The translations under genes were made by a program, and so were the position numbers. The notes under the pieces were generated by a model, which saw nothing but the letters and a program-made list of their open reading frames with translations, did not search any database and was not told the origin of the DNA. A stretch of DNA of 64,000 nucleotides from CAYWKU01 sp964459325 (GTDB lineage Bacteria > RBG-13-61-14 > CAYWKU01): contig CAYWKU010000001.1 of the NCBI GenBank assembly GCA_964459325.1, forward strand, positions 62,001 through 126,000, in the 5' to 3' direction. The stretch's first letter is position 1. Every line of letters begins with the position of its first letter. Positions 8,437 to 16,871 of this stretch are shown here, piece after piece.

Positions 8437-9498
8437 TTGATTGACCCGAAGGTGAACGCCCTGAGGCTGGCTCAGGTTATCAACCGGCAACAACCCGACC
8501 GGGCGCCGGTTTTTTTACCGATTGAAAGCGGATTCATGGCCGAGTTCGGCGGGGCGCCGCAGTCGGAGTATCACAACGACCCGGAAAAAATGCTGGATTG
8601 CCAGGCCGGGGTGCAGGAGCGGTTCGGGGGCCTGACCCCGCTATACACCGACTTCGGCGTGGTGACCGAAGCGGCGGCCTTTTGCGAGGTCTACTGGCCA
8701 GACGACGACTCGCCGTGGGCGATGCCCGCCTTGAAAAGCATTGAGGAAGCGGAAGACCTTGAAGTGCCGGATGTTACAACCGACGGCCTTTTTCCCAGGA
8801 TAATCGAATATTTCGAGAGCATGAACGAAATGGCCAACGAGAGGGGCCTGGAAGCGGTTGTCTCCAGTGACTACGGCCCCGTGGGTTTCGGCAGCTTACG
8901 CGGGCCGGTGGTGCTGGCGGCGATGATAAGGGGAATCACCGATTTCCTCATGGACCTGCTTTTGCACCCCGAGGAATGCCACGCGCTTATGGAAGTTGCT
9001 ACGGAAACCATTCTTGCATACCTCGATTTGCAGCGGAAAAAGCTGGGCCGGATAAGCGCTTTATTCCTTTGCGACGATGTATCCGGCCTTTTGTCTCCCC
9101 GTTTGTACGAGGAGTTTTTCATACCTTACGTCAAGCGCATATTCGAAGCTCACCCGGATTCGCTGACCATATATCACTGCGACTCGGATATGCTGAAAAC
9201 GGTCAACATGGCCCCCGCCACGGGCGCCAAAGCCTTCCACATGGGCTACATGCACGATTTGAGGGCGCTCAAACGCGACTTGGGCGACAAAATGGCGCTT
9301 ATCGGCAACGTGCCGCCGGTGCAGGTTTTGATGAGAAGCACTCCGGATGAGGTAAGCGAAATCTGCCGCCGCTTCCTCAGGGCGGCTATGCCCGGCGGCG
9401 GGTTTGCTCTGTCGGCGGGCGGAGTCATAAACCGGGGCGCCCCCCCGGAAAATATCGATGCAATGATTGAGGCTACCGAGAAATACGGGAAGTATTAA
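8437..9498 (+). CDS. UroD-family methyltransferase-like protein
   Basis: This 353-residue protein belongs to the uroporphyrinogen decarboxylase superfamily that includes the corrinoid-dependent methyltransferases MtaA, MtbA and CmuA. The family pattern is seen in QQPDRAPVFLPIE at the amino end, LSPRLYEEFFIPYVKRI, IYHCDSD and LIGNVPPVQVL, and the carboxy-terminal GGFALSAGGVIN. The HxC zinc motif of MtaA is not intact; HCDSD stands in its place. A TTG start at 8437 is supported by AAGGA at 8426-8430. It follows the sulfatase closely and overlaps the stop of the converging amidohydrolase by 4 bases. True heme decarboxylase function is unlikely because a second homologue and a corrinoid protein are adjacent. 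Confidence 0.85.
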   Translation: MIDPKVNALRLAQVINRQQPDRAPVFLPIESGFMAEFGGAPQSEYHNDPEKMLDCQAGVQERFGGLTPLYTDFGVVTEAAAFCEVYWPDDDSPWAMPALKSIEEAEDLEVPDVTTDGLFPRIIEYFESMNEMANERGLEAVVSSDYGPVGFGSLRGPVVLAAMIRGITDFLMDLLLHPEECHALMEVATETILAYLDLQRKKLGRISALFLCDDVSGLLSPRLYEEFFIPYVKRIFEAHPDSLTIYHCDSDMLKTVNMAPATGAKAFHMGYMHDLRALKRDLGDKMALIGNVPPVQVLMRSTPDEVSEICRRFLRAAMPGGGFALSAGGVINRGAPPENIDAMIEATEKYGKY

Positions 9499-10535
9499 AC
9501 GGCCTCCTCGACTTCCCTCGGCACTCCCATCGTGTCCAGCAGTTTTCGCGCGTTGTCGTAAAGCAGCTTGCGCCTCAGTTCCGGCTCGCCTTCGGTGGCT
9601 ATGAGCGCTTTCGCCAGGGGCATGGCGATGGGGTAGTAGGGCCAGTCGGAGCCGAAAAGCACCTTGTCCGGCCCGGCGCCTTCGACCATTTCCTTTATCC
9701 GGTGAGCCGGTTGGCCGCTGAACTCCAGGTAAACGTTGGGGTAATCTTTTGCCAGCTCTATCCCTTCCCGGTACTGGTGTATCCCGGCGTGGCCCAGGAT
9801 GAAGACGGTGTCCGGCAGCTTCTCCACCGGCTCCCGGAAGTGCTTGATGGCCGGGAATTCCGACTGCCAGGCCGGGGCGATGTCCGACACCCCGGAGTGG
9901 TAAAGGCAGGGCATACCCAACTGTCCGCATACCTTCGCCAGCTTTATCGCCCGCGGGTGGTTTGCCTTCATCATCTGCATGGGCGGGTGGATTTTCATTC
10001 CCATGGCGCCGGCGGACTTGTGCTTTTTCACCTTCCACGCCATGCCCGGCGTCATGGGATGCACGGACACGAAAGGAATAAGCCTCGGGTAGCGGCGGCA
10101 TGTTTCGAGCACCTTCTCCGAGTTGCGCGACAGCGGCCCCAGCGGAAAATCTATGGCCAGCACCACGGCCCGCTCAACATTGGTTCGCTCCATTTCGTTC
10201 GTCAGGTTTCTGGCGGTGTGGGTGGAGGCCCATCCCTTGGTGGAATACATGGGCCGGACGGTTTCCTTTGCGGCCAGCTTGTGGGACTCCTCGGTGTACC
10301 CCTCGCTGGGATACAAATCCAAGTCCACCGGGTTGCCGTGCTGGGGGAACAGGGTAAGTACTTCGTCCGTCTCCCGGTCCTGGTCCACCGGTTTTGCGAA
10401 AAGGAAGTGCCAGCCGATGTGGGTGTGGAAGTCTATTATTTTATCGGCTACACCGTCCGCGATTTTCAGCTTCCCGTTCGAGTCGCGCTCGAAGTATTCC
10501 AGCTCGTCGAGCGCCCGGCAATCCTTTAATACCAT
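9495..10535 (-). CDS. amidohydrolase_2-type metal-dependent hydrolase
   Basis: This 346-residue TIM-barrel enzyme resembles PF04909 (decarboxylases and lactonases such as ACMSD). Metal-ligand motifs are seen in order: DFHTH near residue 37, a Lys/His region in MKIHPP, YHSGVS, LGHAG and the final Asp in FGSDWPYYP. The amino 30 residues precede the barrel. It is the last gene of a minus-strand run, corrinoid protein - UroD - amidohydrolase, starting 12 bases after the UroD stop. In that setting it may act on the methylated substrate or the demethylated product; this is inference. Confidence 0.85.
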   Translation of the reverse strand: MVLKDCRALDELEYFERDSNGKLKIADGVADKIIDFHTHIGWHFLFAKPVDQDRETDEVLTLFPQHGNPVDLDLYPSEGYTEESHKLAAKETVRPMYSTKGWASTHTARNLTNEMERTNVERAVVLAIDFPLGPLSRNSEKVLETCRRYPRLIPFVSVHPMTPGMAWKVKKHKSAGAMGMKIHPPMQMMKANHPRAIKLAKVCGQLGMPCLYHSGVSDIAPAWQSEFPAIKHFREPVEKLPDTVFILGHAGIHQYREGIELAKDYPNVYLEFSGQPAHRIKEMVEGAGPDKVLFGSDWPYYPIAMPLAKALIATEGEPELRRKLLYDNARKLLDTMGVPREVEEAV

Positions 10536-10547
10536 TTTGTCCTCCCG

Positions 10548-11672
10548 TCAGGTTTTTGTGAGTTCCGGGTATTTTCCGTATTTACGCGCCGCCCTGACCA
10601 TGGCGATGTAGTTTTCCGGTTTGACGCCGGGGTGGATGGAGTTGGAGGAGGTTATTATGTAACCCCCGCCGGGGGCGGCGATTTCGATGGTTTCCTTTAC
10701 GCTTTGGTCAACCTCTTCGGGACTTTCGAATACAAGCAGGTAGCTGCAATCTATGTTCCCGAGGATACATATTTTGTCACCCCATTCCCTTTTGACCTGC
10801 CCGATGTCCATGCATTGGGGCTGAATGGGATGAATGCCGTCGAATCCCGCCTCCACCAGGCTGGGAAAAAGGGGCAGCAGGTTTCCGTCGGAGTGCTTGA
10901 TGATTTTTACCCCCAGCTCGTGTGCCTTGTCCACTATTTCCTTGTGATACGGCCCTATGAACTCATCGTAATGAGCCGGGCTCATCAACGGCCCCGGGTT
11001 GAAGGCCAGGTCCCCGTCCAGTGCGATAAAGTCCGCGCCTTCGTTGATGGCCCCCTCCACCAGCTCGATGCAGAAGTCGGTAACCATGCGGGCAAGGTCG
11101 TGCGCGAGGCCGGGGTCGAGGATGTAATCCATGAGCAGCTTGTCCATGGTGCCCCGCAGCGACCAGCTGTACTTGAAAGTCGCCGGTGACTGGTAAGCGA
11201 TGGCTTTGTCGGGAAAGGTGGCCCGCATCACCTTCAGCAGGAGGTAATCGTTATCCTCCGGCTTTCTCATCTCGTACTTATCCAGGTCATCGCGGCCGTT
11301 TATAGGCCCCTTCACCGGGTAAGGCTCGCCCCACTCGCTCATGTGCATGACCACGCCGAAGGAATCCCGCAGGTGCTCGTCGTCTATCTTTTCCCGGGGC
11401 GCCAGGCTGAGGGTGGTGACGCTGTCCAGGTCGAGTTCGCGGGCGAAGGTTATGAAGCCCTGTATAAGCTTGAACCGCTCCTCGTCGGTCATGTCCATGA
11501 CCAGCTTCGGCTCGGGAAGGTTTTCTTCCTCAGTAAAATTTTTCGCCAGGCCGATAATGCTGGCCTCGTTGAAAGCCAGCTCCCAGATGGGCACCGTATC
11601 CGGCTGTTCCCGGCCCAGTGCGGCCAGTATACGCTCCTTGTTCGTCATCGCGTCGCCCGAAACCTCCGCCAT
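10548..11672 (-). CDS. UroD-family corrinoid methyltransferase-like protein
   Basis: This is a 374-residue UroD-superfamily protein. It shows TNKERILAALGREQPDTVP at the amino end, FIALDGDLAFNPGPLMSP, then IIKHSDGNLLPLFP, GIHPIQPQCMDI, and ILGNIDCSYLL, the pattern of uncharacterised UroD-like methyltransferases linked to corrinoid proteins. As in the plus-strand homologue, the HxC zinc motif of MtaA is changed (HSD). The start at 11672 is supported by GGAGG six bases upstream and lies one base after the stop of the corrinoid protein gene. A likely role is moving a methyl group to or from that corrinoid protein. Confidence 0.87.
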   Translation of the reverse strand: MAEVSGDAMTNKERILAALGREQPDTVPIWELAFNEASIIGLAKNFTEEENLPEPKLVMDMTDEERFKLIQGFITFARELDLDSVTTLSLAPREKIDDEHLRDSFGVVMHMSEWGEPYPVKGPINGRDDLDKYEMRKPEDNDYLLLKVMRATFPDKAIAYQSPATFKYSWSLRGTMDKLLMDYILDPGLAHDLARMVTDFCIELVEGAINEGADFIALDGDLAFNPGPLMSPAHYDEFIGPYHKEIVDKAHELGVKIIKHSDGNLLPLFPSLVEAGFDGIHPIQPQCMDIGQVKREWGDKICILGNIDCSYLLVFESPEEVDQSVKETIEIAAPGGGYIITSSNSIHPGVKPENYIAMVRAARKYGKYPELTKT

Positions 11673-11673
11673 T

Positions 11674-12306
11674 TCATGCCTCCCTGCTTACCGCCTGCCG
11701 GGCGTAATCCTTCCCGGAGGCGGCGTCCGGCCCGAAGTAGTCGGCTTCTATCTCGTCCGCGAAGTCCTGCCTGATGGGCGCGCCGCCTATCATCACCTTG
11801 ACCCGCTCCCTTACCCCGGCTTCCTTGAGCGCTTCCATCACGTCCTTCATGGAGTACATGGTGGTGGTCAGGAGGGCGCTCATTGCGATAAGCTGAGGTT
11901 GGTGCTCCTTTACCGCCCCGACGAAGTTTTCCGACTCCACGTCGGTACCCAGGTCTATGACCTCGAACCCGGCTCCTTCGAGAGTCATGCCGACCAGGTT
12001 TTTGCCGATGTCGTGCAAATCGCCCTTTACGGTGCCGACGACCACCTTCCCGATGGACTCGACGCCGCTCTCGACGAGAACGGGCCGGATAACCTCCATG
12101 CTCCGTTTCATGGCCCGGGCGGCCACCAGCATTTCCGGCAGGAAGTATTCACCTTCCTGGAACAGCACACCGACCTCGTCCATGGCACTTATCATGCCGT
12201 TTTTCATTATGCTCTCCGGCTTGTTTCCCTCGTCCAGGAGCGCTTTGACCCGCTCGGCCGCCTTTTCGGCGTCGCCCGACTTGATAAACTCCTTCAATTG
12301 TTCCAT
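11674..12306 (-). CDS. methyltransferase corrinoid protein (MtaC/MttC-like)
   Basis: This 210-residue protein carries the cobalamin that shuttles methyl groups between a substrate methyltransferase and an acceptor. The amino helical bundle (residues about 1-85) is the cap domain. The B12-binding domain follows: VKGDLHDIGKNLV contains the DxHxxG motif with the cobalt-ligand His, MSALLTTTM supplies the SxL segment and IGGAPI the GG segment. The ATG at 12306 has GGAGGGT at 12312-12318; an upstream in-frame ATG at 12390 would add an unrelated leader. It heads the run with a UroD homologue and an amidohydrolase. No MttB-type substrate methyltransferase and no reductive activator is recognised in the window. 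Confidence 0.93.
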   Translation of the reverse strand: MEQLKEFIKSGDAEKAAERVKALLDEGNKPESIMKNGMISAMDEVGVLFQEGEYFLPEMLVAARAMKRSMEVIRPVLVESGVESIGKVVVGTVKGDLHDIGKNLVGMTLEGAGFEVIDLGTDVESENFVGAVKEHQPQLIAMSALLTTTMYSMKDVMEALKEAGVRERVKVMIGGAPIRQDFADEIEADYFGPDAASGKDYARQAVSREA

Positions 12307-12539
12307 TTTTACCCTCCGGCTATCAGAGTTTGGTTGATAATACAACAAAATCTCGCTTTTAAACATAAGCGGGGTCGATGAAAAAGCCATGTCTCCGGAG
12401 CAGGGGGGTATACAGGCCTGTACAAAGCTTTGTCTGTTTAAAGTCGTGGAATTGTGGGCGTTAATGAGTTAATCTCATATAAACGGGATAAGTAGTGTCC
12501 CGCAGTAAATAAAACGGCAGAGGTGATGTTTTTTTTACC
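12307..12539. promoter_or_regulatory. divergent intergenic region with palindrome
   Basis: This 233-base spacer lies between the divergent corrinoid and GNAT genes and should hold both promoters. TACAGGCCTGTA at 12411-12422 is a perfect 12-bp palindrome and could be a repressor site; no -35/-10 pair is convincing. GAGGTGA at 12518-12524 may be the GNAT ribosome site, though spaced rather far. No cobalamin riboswitch motif is visible. Confidence 0.3.
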
Positions 12540-13109
12540 ATGAACGAGAAAAAGAAGGACCCAAACAAAAAGACGAACAACTCAAATGAAACGAAACGGC
12601 ATAAGCAAAAAAAAAGAATGCCCGTAGAAATACGGGAGATGGAAATCGACGACGTGCCCACGGTGTTTCACATGGGCGAAGAACTCTTCACGTCGCGCGA
12701 GTCTCCCAACTTGTATCGTACATGGGACGAGTACGAGGTGGTGAGCCTGTTTCTCAGCGATTCCGAGTATTGCCTGGTGGCGGAGATTGAAGAGAAAATC
12801 GTCGGATTCGCCCTGGGTACTACCGTGGAAAAGGCCCGGTCGGCGTGGAAATACGGCATTCTGGTATGGTTGGGGGTGGACCCCGGGTACCAGAGATACG
12901 GAATTGCGAAAAAGCTGTACAAGCAGATGAGAAACGTGATGAAGGAAGACGGGGCCAGGATTCTTCTTGTGGATACGGAGGCCGACAACGACGCCGCCAT
13001 CGGTTTTTTCAGCAGGATGGGGTTCGGGAACGTGGAGGAGCACGTTTACCTGAGCACCAACCTGGGCGTCAAGCCGAGAAAGGCCCGTAAGACCAACAAT
13101 AAAAAGTGA
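12540..13109 (+). CDS. GNAT-family N-acetyltransferase
   Basis: This acetyl-CoA-dependent acyltransferase has 189 residues. The first 26 are highly charged and low complexity (Lys, Asn rich); the GNAT fold begins at VEIREMEIDDVP. The acetyl-CoA loop is VDPGYQRYGIAKKLY, and the late strand and helix read ADNDAAIGFFSRMGFGNVEEHVYL, which resembles RimI and related amino-terminal acetyltransferases. The carboxy tail is again Lys-rich. An internal ATG at 12618 would remove the charged leader, so the start is uncertain. The peptidase gene follows 25 bases later. Confidence 0.85.
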   Translation: MNEKKKDPNKKTNNSNETKRHKQKKRMPVEIREMEIDDVPTVFHMGEELFTSRESPNLYRTWDEYEVVSLFLSDSEYCLVAEIEEKIVGFALGTTVEKARSAWKYGILVWLGVDPGYQRYGIAKKLYKQMRNVMKEDGARILLVDTEADNDAAIGFFSRMGFGNVEEHVYLSTNLGVKPRKARKTNNKK

Positions 13110-13134
13110 ACCGCCACAATGACGGAAAGAGCGG

Positions 13135-14253
13135 ATGAGCGAAGCAAAAACACAGATTGACCCCCAAAGGCTCAAAAAACTCCTCAAGCGGATGATTGAC
13201 ATATACAGTCCTTCCGGCAAGGAGGAGGAGCTATTGGAATATCTCCACGGCTACCTGAAAAGAAAGGGGCTGCCGGTGGAGAAGCAGTATTTGCCGGAAG
13301 ACCACCGCTTCAACCTGGTGGTGTTCCCGCAGAACGAAGATGTCGAAGTGCAGCTTGCCCTGGTGGGTCACCTGGATACCGTGGTGGCTCACGACCTCGA
13401 GGATTACGGCTTCGATGAAGATGAGGACACCATATACGGCCTCGGCGCTTCCGACATGAAGGGTGGCTGCGCCGCCATGGTGGAGGCTTTCCTGACGCTC
13501 TGGGAAAACGGCATGAGCGAGTTGCCGGTGGCGCTGGCCCTGGTGGTGGGTGAGGAAGAGGAAGGCGACGGTGCTTGCAACCTGATGAGGGAGTACGAGT
13601 TTCCGTGGGCCATAGTCGGCGAGCCCACCGACCTGAAGCCGTGCCTGAGCAATTACGGCTACCTGGAGACCAATATACTTACAAGAGGCAAGAGGATGCA
13701 CGCTTCCATGGCCAAAATAGCCCGCAACCCCATCCAGTCCATGCTGGTGCTTTTGTCCAAGATAATTCAGCACCTCGAGGAAAACAGGCCGGATTTCATA
13801 TTCAACGTGCGCGATATGTACAGTTCCCAGGCGGGTTTCGCCGTGCCGGATTACTGCGAAACATGGCTGGATTTGCACTTCCCGCCCACGTCTCCGATAG
13901 GCGAGATTATGGCGGAGCTTGAGGAAATAGTGGAGAAGGAGACGGAGCAGCGCCCCAACCTTGACGCCACCATGCGCTTCTCGACCATCGACGCGGGCTA
14001 CGAATTGCCGGAGAAGGGGCCGGTGGTGGAAGCGTTGACCGAGGTTTTTCAGAAACGTTCCATGGAGTGGTCGCCCGTCGAGTTTCGCAGCCACTCGGAC
14101 GCCAATCAGTTATGGGAGGAAGGCGTCCGGCCCATAATCCTTGGGCCGGGAAAGCTGGAGATGGCGCACACGCCGGACGAGTCGGCATCCTTCGAGCAGA
14201 TATGCGCCGCCGCCGGGATATATGCCGAGTTGCTGGCTTCGGTTTCCGAATAA
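13135..14253 (+). CDS. M20-family metallopeptidase/deacylase (ArgE/DapE-like)
   Basis: This 372-residue di-zinc hydrolase would remove an acyl or amino-acid group from a small substrate. Ligand motifs occur in order: GHLDTV, GASDMKGG with the bridging Asp, the catalytic Glu in VVGEEEEGD, EPTD, and the final His in LEMAHTPDE. The dimerisation lid carries RGKRMHASM instead of the common GKxxHSS. FRSHSDANQLWEEGV resembles LysK and other ArgE-like members. Substrate cannot be given; with the GNAT upstream an acetyl-removal role is possible. The start has only a weak ribosome site. Confidence 0.9.
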   Translation: MSEAKTQIDPQRLKKLLKRMIDIYSPSGKEEELLEYLHGYLKRKGLPVEKQYLPEDHRFNLVVFPQNEDVEVQLALVGHLDTVVAHDLEDYGFDEDEDTIYGLGASDMKGGCAAMVEAFLTLWENGMSELPVALALVVGEEEEGDGACNLMREYEFPWAIVGEPTDLKPCLSNYGYLETNILTRGKRMHASMAKIARNPIQSMLVLLSKIIQHLEENRPDFIFNVRDMYSSQAGFAVPDYCETWLDLHFPPTSPIGEIMAELEEIVEKETEQRPNLDATMRFSTIDAGYELPEKGPVVEALTEVFQKRSMEWSPVEFRSHSDANQLWEEGVRPIILGPGKLEMAHTPDESASFEQICAAAGIYAELLASVSE

Positions 14254-14390
14254 AAAAACAACTCGAAGAAAAACCCTCCATTGACCGCACCTACACCATA
14301 GAAGTCTCGGACGGGAATGGCGAAGTTCACGCCGTGGTGGAAAAGATATTATACTTGGCAAAGAAAAAGAAAGATTCAGCCGGCGGTTAA
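14202..14390 (+). CDS. possible small protein overlapping the peptidase 3' end
   Basis: A frame of 62 codons overlaps the last 52 bases of the peptidase gene. Its second half (RTYTIEVSDGNGEVHAVVEK and a Lys-rich tail) looks like a real protein segment, but the first part is antisense-like arginine-rich noise and the ATG at 14202 has no clear ribosome site. It may be a translationally coupled small protein or a remnant. I recognise no family. Confidence 0.25.
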   Translation: MRRRRDICRVAGFGFRIKKQLEEKPSIDRTYTIEVSDGNGEVHAVVEKILYLAKKKKDSAGG

Positions 14391-14495
14391 GGTGCTCTCG
14401 GGAGAATTGCCATTCCGTTTTAGCTCCGACCTGTTGCTTTGGCCGGCCACCTCGTTTATGCTACACGCTACATGACGTTATGGAGGGAAATGATT

Positions 14496-16871
14496 ATGAA
14501 AACAAGAATTTATGAGAATATCTTGATATTGCTTCTTTCCGCGATGATAACCGCGTCGCTCGCCCTTTCCGGCTGCAAGCACCGCTCCGAAAAGGTCCCC
14601 ACGCCGGAAGCCAAACCACCGGTTATCGCCGACCTGGAAAGCGATTACATGCGCCTGGAAATTCAGGACGACCCCTTCGACCTCAGGGTATACAACCCGG
14701 AAGGGGTAATTCTCTTGCAAACCGCCGGTAATATCGAATACACCATTGTGAAGGACGTCAAGGTGAAGGAGCGCATCGCGTGGTATTTCATATCGGACGG
14801 CAAAGCCGAGCCGTGGACTCGACTGGGTGTGGTGTCCATGGAAAGAAAAGACGGGCGGCTTATTGTCAAGCTGGGGGCCGCCCCGAGTTGGGACGTTCGC
14901 GGCAGGTTGACCGCTTATTTCGCCGACGAGCGTACCTTGCGCGTCGAGACGGAAGTTGTGAATTGTCCCGGCGCCAACCGCGTGATGTACCGCTTCAAAA
15001 AGTCTTCCGATGATAACTACTACGGCATGGGAGAAAGGTTTTACTCGGCGGAGCACAGCGGCGAAACCGTGCGCAACTGGAGCGAAGAGGGCGGCCTCGG
15101 CATTAACGGCCTGGCAAAAATCAGCAAAAATATAAGCTTCAACCCCTTCCCTCACGGAAAGGACACCACCTACTTCCCCGTGCCGTTTTTCGTTAACACC
15201 CGCGGTTACGGGTTTTTGCTCGACGATACCCATTACGCCACCTTCGATTTCGGAGACAGCGAAAAAAGCGAGCTGAAAATAAACAACTGGAATGGTCGCT
15301 TCGATTTCATGGTGTTCTACGGGCCGGAGCCATTGAAAGTTATCGAGTCCATGACCGAGCACACGGGCCGTTACAAGGTTCCGCAGCCCTGGGTTTTCGC
15401 GCCGTGGAACGTGGCCGTCGGCGGCTCCGAGCGGGTGCGGGAAGTGGCGAAAATGGTGCGCGAGGAAAACATCCCAACGAGCGCGATATGGTCCGAAGAC
15501 TGGTGGTGGACCGAAAGCGGGGGCATGGTCAACCGCAGCGCCGATTGGGAGCTGGCCAGGTCGAGGTATCCCGATTACGAGGAGCTTGCCGCCGAGCTTG
15601 ACCGGGGAGGTATCCGCTTTCTCGGTTACTTCCAGCCTTACCTGTTCAAAGGCAGTGAACTCTACGAGGAGGCCGCCCGGAAGGAATACCTGACGAAAAG
15701 CCCGGAAGGCGGCCCGGCGGTAGTGAAAGTCACCTTCGGGGAAAAGGGACAACTGGACGTGACGAATCCCGAGGCGGCGAAGTGGTGGCGGGAAAAATTC
15801 TTCCGGCGCAGCGTAGAATGGGGCGTGGACGGGTGGATGACCGATTTCGGCGAGTACACGCCGCCTTACTCCGAATCGTACGACGGCAGGGACGGGTGGG
15901 CCGTGCACAACGAATACCCCGTGTTGTGGGCGAAAATGAACCGGGAGTTTTTCGAGCGGGCGAGGCCCGACGGCGATTACGTCTTCTTCGTGCGCGGCGG
16001 GTATACCGGCTCCTGGAAGTACGCCCCCGTAATGTGGACGGGTGACTCGAACACCAACTGGGGTAAACTGGACGGGCTGCCATCGGTCATACCGGCGGTC
16101 ACCTCGGTGGGAATATCCGGATTCCCGGTAACCGCCACGGACATCGCCGGGTACCATTGCCTCACCACGACTCCGACCGGCAAGGAGCTTTTCATCCGGT
16201 GGGCGCAACTTGGCGCTATGCTGCCGGTCATGCGCAACCATCGGGGATTCGAGCCGTGCCACAACTGGCCCTTCGACGGGGACCGCGAAACGCTGGAAAT
16301 ATACGGCAAGTTCGCCAGGCTTCACACCCGGCTGTTCCCCTACCTCTACACACTCGTCCACCGGGCCGCCGAGCGGGGTTGGCCGGTGGTAAGGCACATG
16401 ATGCTGCACTATCCCGAGGACGCCCAAGCCAGAGAGACGGAGTATCAGTTCCTTTTCGGCGACCGCGTGTTGGTGGCGCCGGTTATCGAGAAGGGCGCGA
16501 AGGTAAGAAAAGTGTACTTCCCGGAAGGCAGGTGGGTAGACTACTTCACCGGCGATTATTATGAAGGCCCCGGAACGGTCAGGGTGCCGGTCAAGCTGGA
16601 TTACATGCCCATATTCGTTAAAGCGGGCACGCTGCTGCCGCTGTTCGATTCCCAGATAGACACCCTCGTTTATGAAAACCGCGATGACCTGGCGGGCTTC
16701 GACGACGCCAACAAATCCATGAAAGTCGTGTTTTACGGAACCGGCGGCGATGAATACACATTGTGGGACGGCACCCGCGTAAAATGCTCCCGCCCGGATG
16801 AGATGTCCGAAGGAAAATGCTCGGTCACCGGCGCGCCGCTCGGGCGTGATTATTCGTTCGAGTTTAAATGA
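14496..16871 (+). CDS. GH31 alpha-glycosidase, lipoprotein
   Basis: This 791-residue family 31 enzyme would cleave alpha-glucosidic or alpha-xylosidic bonds. A lipoprotein signal (hydrophobic stretch ending LALSGCK, lipobox Cys at about residue 27) predicts anchoring to a membrane facing the periplasm or outside. The amino beta domain and barrel follow: the nucleophile Asp is in GWMTDFGEY (about residue 450) and the acid/base Asp in WTGDSNTNW (about 517). The ATG at 14496 is preceded by GGAGGG at 14482-14487. With the sulfatase and the GH20 it forms part of a glycan-degrading set. Specificity is not determinable here. Confidence 0.95.
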   Translation: MKTRIYENILILLLSAMITASLALSGCKHRSEKVPTPEAKPPVIADLESDYMRLEIQDDPFDLRVYNPEGVILLQTAGNIEYTIVKDVKVKERIAWYFISDGKAEPWTRLGVVSMERKDGRLIVKLGAAPSWDVRGRLTAYFADERTLRVETEVVNCPGANRVMYRFKKSSDDNYYGMGERFYSAEHSGETVRNWSEEGGLGINGLAKISKNISFNPFPHGKDTTYFPVPFFVNTRGYGFLLDDTHYATFDFGDSEKSELKINNWNGRFDFMVFYGPEPLKVIESMTEHTGRYKVPQPWVFAPWNVAVGGSERVREVAKMVREENIPTSAIWSEDWWWTESGGMVNRSADWELARSRYPDYEELAAELDRGGIRFLGYFQPYLFKGSELYEEAARKEYLTKSPEGGPAVVKVTFGEKGQLDVTNPEAAKWWREKFFRRSVEWGVDGWMTDFGEYTPPYSESYDGRDGWAVHNEYPVLWAKMNREFFERARPDGDYVFFVRGGYTGSWKYAPVMWTGDSNTNWGKLDGLPSVIPAVTSVGISGFPVTATDIAGYHCLTTTPTGKELFIRWAQLGAMLPVMRNHRGFEPCHNWPFDGDRETLEIYGKFARLHTRLFPYLYTLVHRAAERGWPVVRHMMLHYPEDAQARETEYQFLFGDRVLVAPVIEKGAKVRKVYFPEGRWVDYFTGDYYEGPGTVRVPVKLDYMPIFVKAGTLLPLFDSQIDTLVYENRDDLAGFDDANKSMKVVFYGTGGDEYTLWDGTRVKCSRPDEMSEGKCSVTGAPLGRDYSFEFK

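Noticed and set aside
8437..9498. heme biosynthesis uroporphyrinogen decarboxylase (hemE)
   Set aside because: The amino-terminal pattern and linkage to a second homologue and a corrinoid protein fit the methyltransferase branch; no hem gene is near.
12307..12539. cobalamin riboswitch before the corrinoid operon
   Set aside because: The spacer is short and lacks the conserved core; only a 12-bp palindrome is seen.
14478..16427. 649-codon open frame on the minus strand
   Set aside because: It is the mirror of the GH31 gene in GC-rich DNA; its composition is Arg/Pro/Val rich and lacks any motif.
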